Shown here piece by piece: positions 20,488 to 29,259 of a stretch of 30,811 bases of DNA. Source of the stretch: Syntrophomonadaceae bacterium (lineage in GTDB: Bacteria > Bacillota > Dethiobacteria > DTU022); the NCBI GenBank assembly GCA_007127255.1, contig SKZS01000158.1, forward strand, positions 1-30,811, read 5' to 3'. The first letter of the stretch is position 1, and every line of letters starts with the position of its first letter. The notes below the pieces were generated by a model, which made no database searches, was not told the DNA's origin, and worked only from the letters and a program-made list of their open reading frames with translations. The position numbers were made by a program, and so were the translations under genes.

Positions 20488-22494
20488 ATGAACTTACTGG
20501 TTGGTGTTTTAAAGAGACAGAAAGCAGCTCCAAGCTTCCTATTATGCTTTTTGCTTTTTTTCTTGTTATTTGGTTTAGTGTCGGTGGCTGATGCTGCTGA
20601 TGAAGGTGAGCTTTATCTGACCATTCTGCATACCAATGATGAACACGGTTCGCTGATACCGCATTCGCCGGCAGTTGATTTTCATCCGCAGAGAGAAAAT
20701 CCGACAATAGGTGGCTATGGACGCCTGGCTACTGCTGTAGATCAGATCAGAGCGCAGAAAGATACAGCCGGTGAACCGGTCCTGCTGCTTAATGCCGGCG
20801 ATTTTGTCGGTGGATCACCTTACAGCTGGCTTGTTCCCGAGGGTTATGCTCCTGAATTAACTCTAAAGCAAAAAATTGGTTACGACGTTGTGATCATAGG
20901 CAATCATGAATATGATTACGGGCCGGATATACTGGCAGATTACTTTAAAGAGGCAGGGTATCCTGCCGCACACGAGCAAACAGTTGTCCTGGCATCAAAT
21001 ACAACCGCTCCTCCCGAACATCCCCTGGTCCGCGATGGGCTCTATAAAGAAAACCACATCATAGAGCTTGAAAACGGCCTCAAGGTGGGTCTTTTCGGGT
21101 TGATCGGTAAAGACGCTGCTTCTGTTACAGCTCCGCATGATCCGGTGGAGTTTACCGACCAGCACGAAGCAGCACGCGAAATGGTTGATCAGCTGCAGCA
21201 GCAGGGTGCCCAGATGATCGTGGCCCTTACCCATTCCGGGGTTGACGAAGATCGGGACCTGGCAAAAGATGTTCCCGGTATTAATGTTATTGTCGGCGGA
21301 CACTGTCATACCGCTCTCTATGAACCGGTTATTAAAAATGGTACTGTTATTGTCCAGGCCGGTTATGTGCTTAGATACCTGGGGCAGCTTGAGTTGGCCT
21401 TTAATCCTACAACGGGTGAGGTTCGCCTCCGTAACGACGAAAATAATGAACCATATCTTCTCCCCCTTGATTACACTTACCCCCTCGATCCGGACGTTGA
21501 TTATCTAATTGATCAATATACTGCTGAACTAAACACGCTGGTTGCCGAAAAAACAGGCGGACTTTTCCAGCATGTTCTCGATACAGTGGCAATCGCAGAT
21601 TTTGAAATTCCCAATTATCCACCCCAGCAGGAATCACCTTTCGGCAACTTTGTAACTGATGCCATGCGCCTGGTTAGCTCGAATAAAATGGACCACAGGG
21701 CTGATTTTGCAGTACAGGCTAATGGTACTATCAGGGGCAGTGTAGAGCCGGGGACTATGCCTTATTCCCTGGGCAAAATATCAGTTTACGATTTAGCTGA
21801 ACTAATCGGTCTTGGCATTGGCCCGGATGGTTCTGCGGGTTATCCGATCGTCGCAGTTTACTTAACCGGTGAAGAGGTATATCGCTTTATCGAAGTAGCC
21901 GCGCTGTTCACCGAGATGATGACAGATACTTACTTCCTGCAGTTTTCCGGTTTGCGCTATGAGTATAACCCACAGAATGCAATTCTTTTCACAATACCTT
22001 TTATCGATCAACCCCTTCCCACCACCCGGGCGGTTACAAGCGTCGAACGTTATGTTGGTGAAGGTTGGCAGTGTGATGATGATGATCTCTATGTTCCTAT
22101 AAAAAGGGGCGATGATGAGCTCTACTCTCTGATCACTGATTCTTACCATGTTTCGTTTTTGCCGATGATTGGCGAACTATTACCCCAGCTGGAAATTGTT
22201 TTAAAAGACCGGGATGGTAATCCTGTTGATGTTGATGAAGTAGATAAATTAATTGTGCATACAAATGATCAAGAGCTAAAGGTTTGGGCAACAGTTTTAG
22301 AATATGCTGCCAGCCAGCCTGTAGGAGATTCAGGCCTGCCCGAGGTGGATTCCAATTACGCCGCCACGGCCGGAAGGATTAATACGACCTGGACCATACC
22401 GCATATAACCTGGCCAATCCTGATTCTTGTTGTCCTGATTGCTTTAATTGTATTCATGATCAGGCGCAGGAAAATGCGCCGGAAAGCAAGCTAA
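20488..22494 (+). CDS. Surface 5'-nucleotidase / bifunctional metallophosphatase
   Basis: A 668-residue UshA-like enzyme outside the cell. A signal peptide ends near residue 36 (A-D-A-A). The calcineurin-type metallophosphatase motifs are complete: H-T-N-D-E-H-G (48-54), N-A-G-D-F, G-N-H-E-Y-D-Y-G, L-T-H-S-G and G-G-H-C-H-T. The C-terminal nucleotidase domain carries G-N-F-V-T-D-A-M-R. It ends with one membrane span and a basic tail (I-R-R-R-K-M-R-R-K) that holds it at the membrane. It would hydrolyse nucleotides to nucleosides for uptake or phosphate supply. GAGGTG precedes the ATG, and an extended -10 (TGGTAGAAT) lies about 65 bases upstream. Confidence 0.93.
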   Translation: MNLLVGVLKRQKAAPSFLLCFLLFFLLFGLVSVADAADEGELYLTILHTNDEHGSLIPHSPAVDFHPQRENPTIGGYGRLATAVDQIRAQKDTAGEPVLLLNAGDFVGGSPYSWLVPEGYAPELTLKQKIGYDVVIIGNHEYDYGPDILADYFKEAGYPAAHEQTVVLASNTTAPPEHPLVRDGLYKENHIIELENGLKVGLFGLIGKDAASVTAPHDPVEFTDQHEAAREMVDQLQQQGAQMIVALTHSGVDEDRDLAKDVPGINVIVGGHCHTALYEPVIKNGTVIVQAGYVLRYLGQLELAFNPTTGEVRLRNDENNEPYLLPLDYTYPLDPDVDYLIDQYTAELNTLVAEKTGGLFQHVLDTVAIADFEIPNYPPQQESPFGNFVTDAMRLVSSNKMDHRADFAVQANGTIRGSVEPGTMPYSLGKISVYDLAELIGLGIGPDGSAGYPIVAVYLTGEEVYRFIEVAALFTEMMTDTYFLQFSGLRYEYNPQNAILFTIPFIDQPLPTTRAVTSVERYVGEGWQCDDDDLYVPIKRGDDELYSLITDSYHVSFLPMIGELLPQLEIVLKDRDGNPVDVDEVDKLIVHTNDQELKVWATVLEYAASQPVGDSGLPEVDSNYAATAGRINTTWTIPHITWPILILVVLIALIVFMIRRRKMRRKAS

Positions 22495-22563
22495 AACCTG
22501 GTAGACACTATTATGTATTTATGCTACTTTTAGGCATACAGTGAAAATACGGAGCTGATGAAA

Positions 22564-23430
22564 ATGCAAAACATAGCCTGGATAGACGGAATATATAGCG
22601 ATCTTTCTGAAGCAAAAGTATCTATTGAAGATCGCGGCTATTTGCTTGGTGATGGCGTTTATGAAGTAATCAGGGTTTACAACGGACAACCATTTTACCT
22701 TGACGCCCACCTGCAAAGGCTGCATAGAAGTGCCGAAGCGATTAGAATCAACTTACCCTTAAGCATAGAACAAGTTAAAAAAACTGTTTTGGAACTGGTT
22801 GAAAAAAGCAGCTGTTCTGAGGGTTATATCTACATGCAGCTAACCAGGGGCAGCGCCAGCCGGGATCATCTCTTTCCCGCCGATACCGCACCTTCCCTGG
22901 TTATGTATGTTCGCGAACTTAAACCCATTCCTGAAATCGATGCTGTTAAGCCGCAGATGGCCATCACCCTGCCGGATGAACGCTGGTTAAACTGCTATAT
23001 TAAGAGCACCAACCTGCTGCCAAATTTGCTGGCGAGGCAGAAAGCTGCCGAAGCGGGAGCTGTTGAAGCTTTACTATACCGTCAAGGTGGTATAGTAACT
23101 GAAGGAACCCGGTCTAATGTATTTGCCGTTGTTGACGGGAAGGTGAGAACCCATCCGGCGACCAACCTGATTCTGGCCGGGATTACAAGGGGCATTGTTA
23201 TTGATATCATTCAGGAGTTATCAATACCCTTTTTAGAAAAGCCTTTCAACCTGCAGGAGTTGGAAACAGCTGAAGAAGTATGGGTTACCTCTACGACGAT
23301 GGAAGTTAATCCTATAAAGGCGGTTGACAATAAGCTGCTTAAATCTCCCGCTCCCGGGCCTGTCTGTAAACAATTAATGGAAGCATTTCGCAACAAGATA
23401 GCGGCAAACTGTTTAGAGGATGTGAAATAA
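22564..23430 (+). CDS. dat: D-amino-acid aminotransferase (class IV)
   Basis: A 288-residue PLP enzyme. D-R-G-Y-L-L-G-D-G-V-Y-E-V at 23-35 is the class IV hallmark, K147 in C-Y-I-K-S is the Schiff-base lysine, and E-G-T-R-S-N-V-F is the PLP-phosphate region. The R and H of S-R-D-H-L-F-P (100-102) are at the places used by D-amino-acid aminotransferase to hold the substrate carboxylate. This favours D-alanine/D-glutamate supply for the cell wall over branched-chain or aminodeoxychorismate roles. The start is set at 22564 (GGAG 9 bases upstream); ATG 22558 is only 3 bases from it. The stop abuts the Nif3 start. Confidence 0.88.
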   Translation: MQNIAWIDGIYSDLSEAKVSIEDRGYLLGDGVYEVIRVYNGQPFYLDAHLQRLHRSAEAIRINLPLSIEQVKKTVLELVEKSSCSEGYIYMQLTRGSASRDHLFPADTAPSLVMYVRELKPIPEIDAVKPQMAITLPDERWLNCYIKSTNLLPNLLARQKAAEAGAVEALLYRQGGIVTEGTRSNVFAVVDGKVRTHPATNLILAGITRGIVIDIIQELSIPFLEKPFNLQELETAEEVWVTSTTMEVNPIKAVDNKLLKSPAPGPVCKQLMEAFRNKIAANCLEDVK

Positions 23431-24549
23431 TTGCCGGCTGCTGTAAAAAAAGTTGCTTCTATCCTGGAGGAGCTGGCTCCTGTGTCAATTGCCCTGCCGG
23501 GAGATCCGGTCGGGCTGCAGCTCGGAAATCCCGAAACAGAAGTTACAAAAATACTTGTTTCACTTGACCCTGATCAGGCTGCCTTAGAAGAAGCAGTTGC
23601 AAGAGGGGCAGAGATGCTGGTCACCCATCATCCCCTGTTTTATCAGAAACTTTCCTCGATCAATGAAGGTTCCCCTGAAGGGGCCTTGATTGCAGAGGCA
23701 ATCAGGAACAAACTAAATATTTATAGCGCACATACAAATTATGATATTACTCCGCAGGGTGTGTCCTATCAACTCGCTAAAAAACTCGGTTTGCCTGTTG
23801 AAGGAGCGGAAGTTTTAGAGGTAACCGGTAGCGATCAACTGCTTAAGCTGGTTGTGTTTGTTCCCGCCGGCCACGAGGATAAGGTCCGTGATGGTATTGC
23901 AGCAGCAGGGGCAGGACAAATAGGCAATTACAGCCATAGCACTTTTCAAACCGACGGTACCGGCACTTTCATGCCTGGTGTGGGAACAGATCCATATCTG
24001 GGCAGCAGGGGACAGCTTGAAAAAGTTACAGAACTGCGCCTGGAAACTATTTTACCGGTTTCCCGCCGCCATGCGGTTATTGAAGCGTTAAACCGGGTCC
24101 ATCCTTATGAAGAAGTAGCTTTTGATCTCTATCCCCTGGATCTTGATGGAAAGACTATCGGCCTGGGACTGATCCTGGAGCCGGATAAACCACTTCCCAT
24201 AGAAGAACTGGTGCAGTTATGCCGGGATCGACTGAATGCTGATGATATTCGCAGCTTTACGGCAGGTCAGAGCTCGTTTAATCGGATCGCTCTTTGTGGT
24301 GGAAGTGGTGGTTCGTTAATCGAACAGGCTGTTCGGAGAAAAGCAGATATTCTTATTTCGGGGGATTTCCGGTATCACGATCTAAAAAGGGCTGAAAGTA
24401 TGGGATTAGCGCTTGTTGATGCCGGGCATGATGCCACGGAAAGGCCCGGAGTTGATTATCTCAGGCAGTACCTGGAAAAGGAACTGCAGGCGGGTGGCTT
24501 TGGAACCGAAGTTTGCCTGCAAACATCGGAAGGAGCAAAATGGCACTAA
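23431..24549 (+). CDS. Nif3-like dinuclear metal centre protein
   Basis: A 372-residue protein of the Nif3/YqfO family. Metal-site segments are T-H-H-P-L-F near residue 65, S-A-H-T-N-Y-D near 99 and, at the end, S-G-D-F-R-Y-H-D and D-A-G-H-D-A-T-E. The middle (residues 135-245) is the PII-like insertion seen in longer Firmicute members. The family forms toroidal hexamers; its reaction is uncertain, with GTP cyclohydrolase type 1 in some names. It starts with TTG directly after the stop of the aminotransferase gene, with GAGGATG in the end of that gene as ribosome site. A terminator follows. Confidence 0.92.
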   Translation: MPAAVKKVASILEELAPVSIALPGDPVGLQLGNPETEVTKILVSLDPDQAALEEAVARGAEMLVTHHPLFYQKLSSINEGSPEGALIAEAIRNKLNIYSAHTNYDITPQGVSYQLAKKLGLPVEGAEVLEVTGSDQLLKLVVFVPAGHEDKVRDGIAAAGAGQIGNYSHSTFQTDGTGTFMPGVGTDPYLGSRGQLEKVTELRLETILPVSRRHAVIEALNRVHPYEEVAFDLYPLDLDGKTIGLGLILEPDKPLPIEELVQLCRDRLNADDIRSFTAGQSSFNRIALCGGSGGSLIEQAVRRKADILISGDFRYHDLKRAESMGLALVDAGHDATERPGVDYLRQYLEKELQAGGFGTEVCLQTSEGAKWH

Positions 24550-24553
24550 TTTT

Positions 24554-24582
24554 AACGGGTAGGTTAACACCTACCCGTTTTT
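24554..24582 (+). terminator. Rho-independent terminator after the Nif3 gene
   Basis: An 11-base perfect stem (AACGGGTAGGT 24554-24564 with ACCTACCCGTT 24569-24579), 4-base loop and five T (24578-24582). Confidence 0.85.
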
Positions 24583-24613
24583 GCTGCTATTACAGGATTA
24601 AGGGGTGTGTTGG

Positions 24614-25327
24614 ATGCAGTTAAAATTACTGTGGGACTTACAGGAGCTAGATCTTAAGATCAAGGCCCTGGAGGAAAATATTGAGGAAGCCCCTCTTTTG
24701 AGCGGGGTAGATGAAGCATCCGAAAAATATGAAGAACTGAAAACTGAGATTTCGGAAAAAGAAAACCTGCTCAAGGAAGACCGTAAAACTTTGAAAAATC
24801 TTGAAATGCGAACTCAGAAGATTGTCGATGACAGGAAAGAGTTAAGCGATAATATGTACGGGGGCACGGTAACCAGCGTCAAGGAGTTAGAACAGATGCA
24901 GCGCAAGATGGAACTGCTTGCCGAAGAAAAGGTAAAAATAGAAGATGAAATATTGGTCCTCATGGAGTCCATTGAAGAACAGGAAGAGCTGCTAAAAAAG
25001 AAACAATCAGACTTGGAACAATGCAAACAGGATTTGCAAAAGAAAGAAGCCAGACTTGCAGAGGACCTGGAGCGCTTTAATCGTGAGCTGGAAAGCCTCA
25101 GAATGGAACGTATAAAGGCCGCAGAAAAAATAGAACCAAAATATATCAATAAATACAATATGCTTGCTGAGAAACACCAGGGGGAGGCGCTGGCCAGGGT
25201 AGATAATGATATTTGTGGCGGTTGTCGTGTATTTATCTCTTCCGGGCTACGCGGTCATCTTTACAATCCTGGAGCTATGGTGTATTGTGAAAACTGCGGA
25301 CGTTTGCTGGTCAGGCTTGATAGTTAG
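24614..25327 (+). CDS. C4-type zinc ribbon coiled-coil protein
   Basis: A 237-residue protein. Residues 1-175 are one long, strongly charged coiled coil (L-L-W-D-L-Q-E-L-D at the start), and residues 198-235 form a zinc ribbon: C-G-G-C-R-V-F-I and C-E-N-C-G-R-L-L. The family is widespread and often sits next to Nif3 genes, as here. A nucleic-acid or flagellar/export-related role has been proposed for relatives but nothing here decides. The start is placed at the ATG at 24614, 8 bases after AAGGGG; the upstream GTG overlaps that site. Confidence 0.88.
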   Translation: MQLKLLWDLQELDLKIKALEENIEEAPLLSGVDEASEKYEELKTEISEKENLLKEDRKTLKNLEMRTQKIVDDRKELSDNMYGGTVTSVKELEQMQRKMELLAEEKVKIEDEILVLMESIEEQEELLKKKQSDLEQCKQDLQKKEARLAEDLERFNRELESLRMERIKAAEKIEPKYINKYNMLAEKHQGEALARVDNDICGGCRVFISSGLRGHLYNPGAMVYCENCGRLLVRLDS

Positions 25328-25409
25328 ATTAAGTCTGTTTTTTTAATAAACAAGGTAAAAAGTTTTTTTGAAGCATGACCTGTTATGTCTGTGATATTAG
25401 CTTAATCAA

Positions 25410-25428
25410 GCCGGGGCGTATACCCGGC
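25410..25428. other. Small GC hairpin in the leader of the TPR-like gene
   Basis: GCCGGG (25410-25415) and CCCGGC (25423-25428) form a 6-base stem. It has no T-run and lies about 30 bases before the GTG start. The rest of 25328-25460 is A/T-rich and shows nothing else. Confidence 0.3.
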
Positions 25429-25460
25429 AGCTAAACTATTAAAAGAATCCGGGGGGATTA

Positions 25461-26279
25461 GTGTTGGCAAGAAAAAAAGAAAGGCAAAGACCCACAAATT
25501 TAAAAAATCAGCGGTGGGCCGGCATCGTTGCGGCTATCCTGGCCCTGGGGATGCTGGTCTCAGTCGTAGGGGCTTACATCGGTCAGACAGTCGGAGGTGG
25601 AGGAGCGCCTCTTTCCGAACAACAGGCAGAACCTGAACCTGAAGATTACCTGAATTATTATGAAGGCGAAGTAGAACGACTGGAAGAGCAAATTCAGGAT
25701 GGCGAAGTCAGTGAAGCTATGCTGCTGGAGTTGGCCGAAAACTACCGCTATTTAACTATAGTCCAACAGGTATTCTTTGATGATCGGGAAGCGGTAAAAG
25801 AATACGAGGAAAAATTGGTTTCGATATTTTCTGACCTGGCTGAACTGGAGCCGTTAAACCCTACATACCGTCTTGAGTTGATTAACCTTTATATAGAGCA
25901 GGGTGAAGATGAAGATTTAATTGCCGCTGAAGTTAATGTAGCTCAGGAGCTTTTACGTGATGACCCTGATCCGATGCTCCATCTTTCCCTGGTGCAGCTT
26001 CTTTCTATTGCCGGCAAAGATGAGCTAATGGAGGAAGAGGCAGAATGGCTTGATGATTACCTTGGTTCAAGAGCTGCCTCAGGCGTGGCTGATAATGAAG
26101 AGCTTTTTTATTACGCTCTCCTGCTCGGTGAATACAGGGGAGACCCTGCTGCCGCTGAAAACATTCTGGAAGACATATTGGAAGAGGAAAGCGAGGAAAG
26201 CGCTATTTACCAGAATGCCTTGAGTTATCTCGAGTATTTCCGTGCCAATAATGATGAACAGGAGATTATATTCGAGTAA
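25461..26279 (+). CDS. Membrane-anchored TPR-like protein
   Basis: A 272-residue protein with a basic cytoplasmic N-terminus, one membrane span (about residues 22-44, I-V-A-A-I-L-A-L-G-M-L), a Glu/Pro linker and a strongly acidic helical domain facing outward. It contains TPR-like helices (L-E-L-I-N-L-Y-I-E-Q-G, P-M-L-H-L-S-L-V-Q-L-L, Y-Y-A-L-L-L-G-E-Y). GGGGGG stands before GTG 25461; TTG 25464 is another possible start. tatC starts 25 bases after its stop, so the two are probably co-transcribed. A scaffold or assembly role at the membrane is inferred only. Confidence 0.7.
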   Translation: MLARKKERQRPTNLKNQRWAGIVAAILALGMLVSVVGAYIGQTVGGGGAPLSEQQAEPEPEDYLNYYEGEVERLEEQIQDGEVSEAMLLELAENYRYLTIVQQVFFDDREAVKEYEEKLVSIFSDLAELEPLNPTYRLELINLYIEQGEDEDLIAAEVNVAQELLRDDPDPMLHLSLVQLLSIAGKDELMEEEAEWLDDYLGSRAASGVADNEELFYYALLLGEYRGDPAAAENILEDILEEESEESAIYQNALSYLEYFRANNDEQEIIFE

Positions 26280-26304
26280 AGCCGGGGAGGATAAGGCCAA
26301 ACAG

Positions 26305-27075
26305 ATGGAAAAGCAAGACATGCTCCTAATTTTTGAAGAGCTGCGAAATCGCCTCATTATTGTTGTTGTAACGGTCTTTGTTTTTGCTGTTGCAAGTTTT
26401 GCCTTTGCTGATTATATCCGGCAGTTCTTGCTTATACCTGCTAACCTTGCTTATGCAGGTCTGGAGTCAGATAATCTAGAGCTGCAGCTTGTCTTTTTAA
26501 CCCCTTCTGAAGCTCTTTTAGCTAACCTGCGCCTGGCTTTTATAACCAGTGCAGCAGTAACATTGCCAATAATTCTATATCAGCTGGTTGCTATTGCGAT
26601 GAAAGTTGTCGGGCGGGCAAGAAAGTCAGCTGTTATACTAACTATTGTTATGTACATATTGTTTGGCCTGGGTTCTTCGTTTGCATATTTTGTAGTTCTA
26701 CCTTTTGCCCTAAACTTTTTTATCGGGTTTTCCGGGGCAGACCTGGTTCCTACCTTTAGTATTGCCCGCTATTTAACCTTTTCGACATCATTTATTTTTT
26801 CTTTCGGCGCAGTGTTTCAGCTTCCGGTTCTTTTTTGGTTTTTGGGGAGCATAGGTCTGCTCAATACCACGTTTTTACGCCGCAATCGAAAATTTGCCCT
26901 GCTTATTGTCGTAATTTTTTCTTCTGTTATAACTCCACCTGATATATTCTCCCAGATTTTGATGACTATTCCTTTAATGTTGCTCTATGAATTAGGAATA
27001 TTTATGGTGTACCTGGCCTGGCGTAAGAAGAAAGAACCTGATCAAGTTGAAACAACGGACACTACAGCCGGTTAA
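26305..27075 (+). CDS. tatC: Sec-independent protein translocase TatC
   Basis: A 256-residue integral membrane protein with six spans. The N-terminal F-E-E-L-R-N-R-L-I is the region that contacts twin-arginine signals, and L-T-P-S-E-A-L-L-A-N and the conserved V-I-T-P-P-D turn are in place. It forms the receptor of the Tat pathway for folded, often cofactor-bearing proteins. No tatA is in view. The start at 26305 has AAGG at 8 bases; an earlier frame start would overlap the upstream gene by about 40 bases. The C-terminal tail is charged and short. Confidence 0.93.
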   Translation: MEKQDMLLIFEELRNRLIIVVVTVFVFAVASFAFADYIRQFLLIPANLAYAGLESDNLELQLVFLTPSEALLANLRLAFITSAAVTLPIILYQLVAIAMKVVGRARKSAVILTIVMYILFGLGSSFAYFVVLPFALNFFIGFSGADLVPTFSIARYLTFSTSFIFSFGAVFQLPVLFWFLGSIGLLNTTFLRRNRKFALLIVVIFSSVITPPDIFSQILMTIPLMLLYELGIFMVYLAWRKKKEPDQVETTDTTAG

Positions 27076-27138
27076 AGGATAATAAATCCCGGTTCTTGTG
27101 GGTTCATACGATTATATCCTGAAAGGCAGTCGATTTAG

Positions 27139-28668
27139 TTGAAAATAGCCGGTGATGGCGATTACAAGGGAGATATTTTAAACGGCCTGCCGCATGGCCG
27201 GGGCACTGTAACCTGGCCTGACGGCAGCAGGTACAGTGGTGAATGGCAAGAAGGATTATTTCATGGTGAAGGTACTTTTATCTGGTCAAATGGGGATAAA
27301 TATGAAGGCCTGTGGCAGGCAGATCAGATGCATGGCCAGGGCACCTATTATTTTGCCGACTGGCGTAAGTATAGCGGTCAGTGGCAGAATGACCAGATGC
27401 ATGGCCGGGGCACTTACTATTGGCCCAGTGGTGAAAAGTATAATGGTGACTTTAAAAATGGTCTTTATGAGGGTGAGGGCACCTATTCCTGGCCTGACGG
27501 CAAGGTTTATAACGGTCAGTGGAAAAACGCTTTGCGCAGCGGTGAAGGTGAAATGGTCTGGCCTGATGGAAAATGCTACAGGGGCCAGTGGTGTGAAGAC
27601 CGTAAAGAGGGCAAAGGCATACAAATATGGCCTGATGGCAGGCGTTATGAAGGCCGGTGGAAAGAAAACCTTATGCATGGTCAGGGGATTTATACCTTTG
27701 CCGATGGCTCTTGCTATGCCGGGTACTTTAACAAGGGTTCTTTCGGCGATAAAGGTAAGTATTATTTTCCTGACGGCGCCAGTTATAAGGGTTCTTTGCA
27801 TGAAGGCAAGCCTCACGGAAAAGGTAAAGTTCAGTTTCCAGATGGTAAAGAATTTCGCGGAACCTTTGAATATGGCCTTGACAGTGGACGGGGTGCCTGT
27901 AGTTATCCGGATGGTTCCAGGTATGACGGGGAGAGTAAAAATAACCTCCCCCATGGTGAAGGTAAGCTAATTTTTAATGATCGTGCAACCTATGAGGGCA
28001 TGTTTATAGAAGGAAAACCTGCAGATAGTGGAACCTATTATTTTAGTGATGGCTCTGCATACAGTGGTGATTTGTTAAATGGTCGGCCTGATGGTGCAGG
28101 CAGTGTCATATTTAAAAACGGGATTACATATAACGGTGAGTTTAAAAAAGGAATGAAACATGGCAGAGGCGCTCAAAGCTGGCCGGATGGTTCAAAGTAT
28201 GATGGACAGTGGGTTGAGGGTCAGATGGAAGGAAAAGGCGTTTTTGCTTCTGCTGCCGGGGATTTTTATGAAGGCAGCTTCAAAAACAATGTCCGCAGCG
28301 GAAAGGGCACTTTAAAGCAGGCAAATGGATCTGTATTTTCCGGAAGCTGGGAAAATGGGTCTATGCACGGCCGGGGAAGCTGTAAATATGCTAATGATGG
28401 AAGTTATGAAGGTGAATTAGCAGGCGGTAAATTTCATGGCTGGGGAGTTAGGACCTTCAAAGATGGAAGTAGTTATACCGGTCGATGGTGGAAAGGCCTG
28501 CGCCACGGTTATGGCACCTGCATTTCAAATTCTGGTCAAGAATACGGAGGTTATTGGCTATTTGATCAAAAATGCGGCCGAGTAGTTTTAAAGACAGCCA
28601 CGGGGGTAAAAAAGAAAGGATTCTGGTTTCTGGGCCTGGGGCCGTTTGGTTTAAAATTACTGGAATAA
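27139..28668 (+). CDS. Protein made of 21 MORN repeats
   Basis: A 509-residue protein built from about 21 units of 23 residues, the last one degenerate. The consensus is Y-x-G-x-W/F-x-x-G-x-x-H-G-x-G-x-x-x-W-P-D-G-x-x. It has no signal peptide and no other domain, so it should be a cytoplasmic rod of beta-hairpins. MORN repeats bind lipids or partner proteins in eukaryotes; in bacteria their role is mostly unknown. The start is a TTG at 27139 with GAAAGG 12 bases upstream. Both strands have long open frames here because of the repeat pattern, but only this one has the MORN code. The repeats differ enough at DNA level to be old. Confidence 0.88.
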   Translation: MKIAGDGDYKGDILNGLPHGRGTVTWPDGSRYSGEWQEGLFHGEGTFIWSNGDKYEGLWQADQMHGQGTYYFADWRKYSGQWQNDQMHGRGTYYWPSGEKYNGDFKNGLYEGEGTYSWPDGKVYNGQWKNALRSGEGEMVWPDGKCYRGQWCEDRKEGKGIQIWPDGRRYEGRWKENLMHGQGIYTFADGSCYAGYFNKGSFGDKGKYYFPDGASYKGSLHEGKPHGKGKVQFPDGKEFRGTFEYGLDSGRGACSYPDGSRYDGESKNNLPHGEGKLIFNDRATYEGMFIEGKPADSGTYYFSDGSAYSGDLLNGRPDGAGSVIFKNGITYNGEFKKGMKHGRGAQSWPDGSKYDGQWVEGQMEGKGVFASAAGDFYEGSFKNNVRSGKGTLKQANGSVFSGSWENGSMHGRGSCKYANDGSYEGELAGGKFHGWGVRTFKDGSSYTGRWWKGLRHGYGTCISNSGQEYGGYWLFDQKCGRVVLKTATGVKKKGFWFLGLGPFGLKLLE

Positions 28669-28743
28669 TTGATATTTCTTTGCCTTGATAAAAGGTTTTC
28701 AGAGGCTTTATCGCCAAGTATATAATGAAAGGAGTTTGATGAA

Positions 28744-29232
28744 ATGGTTCCTGAGAATGAGCAAAAACTGTATGATCTTTTTAATCAACTTGGAATTGCC
28801 TATACACGTTATGAGCACCCCCCGGTTTATACGGTTGAAGAAGCGAAGGAATACTGGAAGGATATAGAGGGTGCTCATTCAAAAAATCTATTTTTACGGA
28901 ACAACAAGGGTAATCGTCACTACCTGGTTGTGCTGGAACAGTCAAAAAAGGCAGATATAAATGATCTTTCAGCCAGGCTGGCTGCCGGTAAACTTAGTTT
29001 TGCCTCCGAGCGGCGTCTAAAAGAACACCTGGGCCTTGAAACCGGCGCCGTTTCCCCTTTCGGCTTGATCAATGATCAAAAAAAGGCCGTAACTGTAGCC
29101 TTAGATCGTGATTTGAAAAAAAAGGGCATTGTTAATTTTCACCCCAATGTCAATACAGCAACAATCAGTCTTTCTTTTGAGGATTTTCAAAAGTTCCTTA
29201 AACATTGCGGTAATGAAGTGGTAGACATCTAG
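28744..29232 (+). CDS. YbaK/ProX-type aminoacyl-tRNA deacylase
   Basis: A 162-residue single-domain protein of the prolyl-tRNA editing (YbaK/PrdX/ProXp) family. It has Y-E-H-P-P-V-Y-T-V-E-E-A at the start, the conserved Lys in H-S-K-N-L-F-L-R, the G-A-V-S-P-F-G-L-I segment and H-P-N-V-N-T-A-T-I near the end. It would remove wrongly attached amino acids (alanine or similar) from tRNA-Pro in trans. AAAGGAG lies 9 bases before the ATG. It precedes a sigma-54 activator by 27 bases; in proline-reducing Clostridia a relative (prdX) lies near a sigma-54 regulator, but no prd reductase gene is in view. Confidence 0.88.
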   Translation: MVPENEQKLYDLFNQLGIAYTRYEHPPVYTVEEAKEYWKDIEGAHSKNLFLRNNKGNRHYLVVLEQSKKADINDLSARLAAGKLSFASERRLKEHLGLETGAVSPFGLINDQKKAVTVALDRDLKKKGIVNFHPNVNTATISLSFEDFQKFLKHCGNEVVDI

Positions 29233-29259
29233 CAAGGAGGATTTTTCCCTTGAAAGGAT

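Noticed and set aside
25328..25460. RNase P RNA gene after the C4 zinc-ribbon gene
   Set aside because: The gap is only 133 bases and holds one short hairpin; RNase P RNA needs more than 300 bases and its conserved core is absent.
27236..27970. Long open frames on both strands inside the MORN gene
   Set aside because: They are by-products of the periodic repeat code; only the frame at 27139 has the MORN consensus, and the others look like low-complexity translation.
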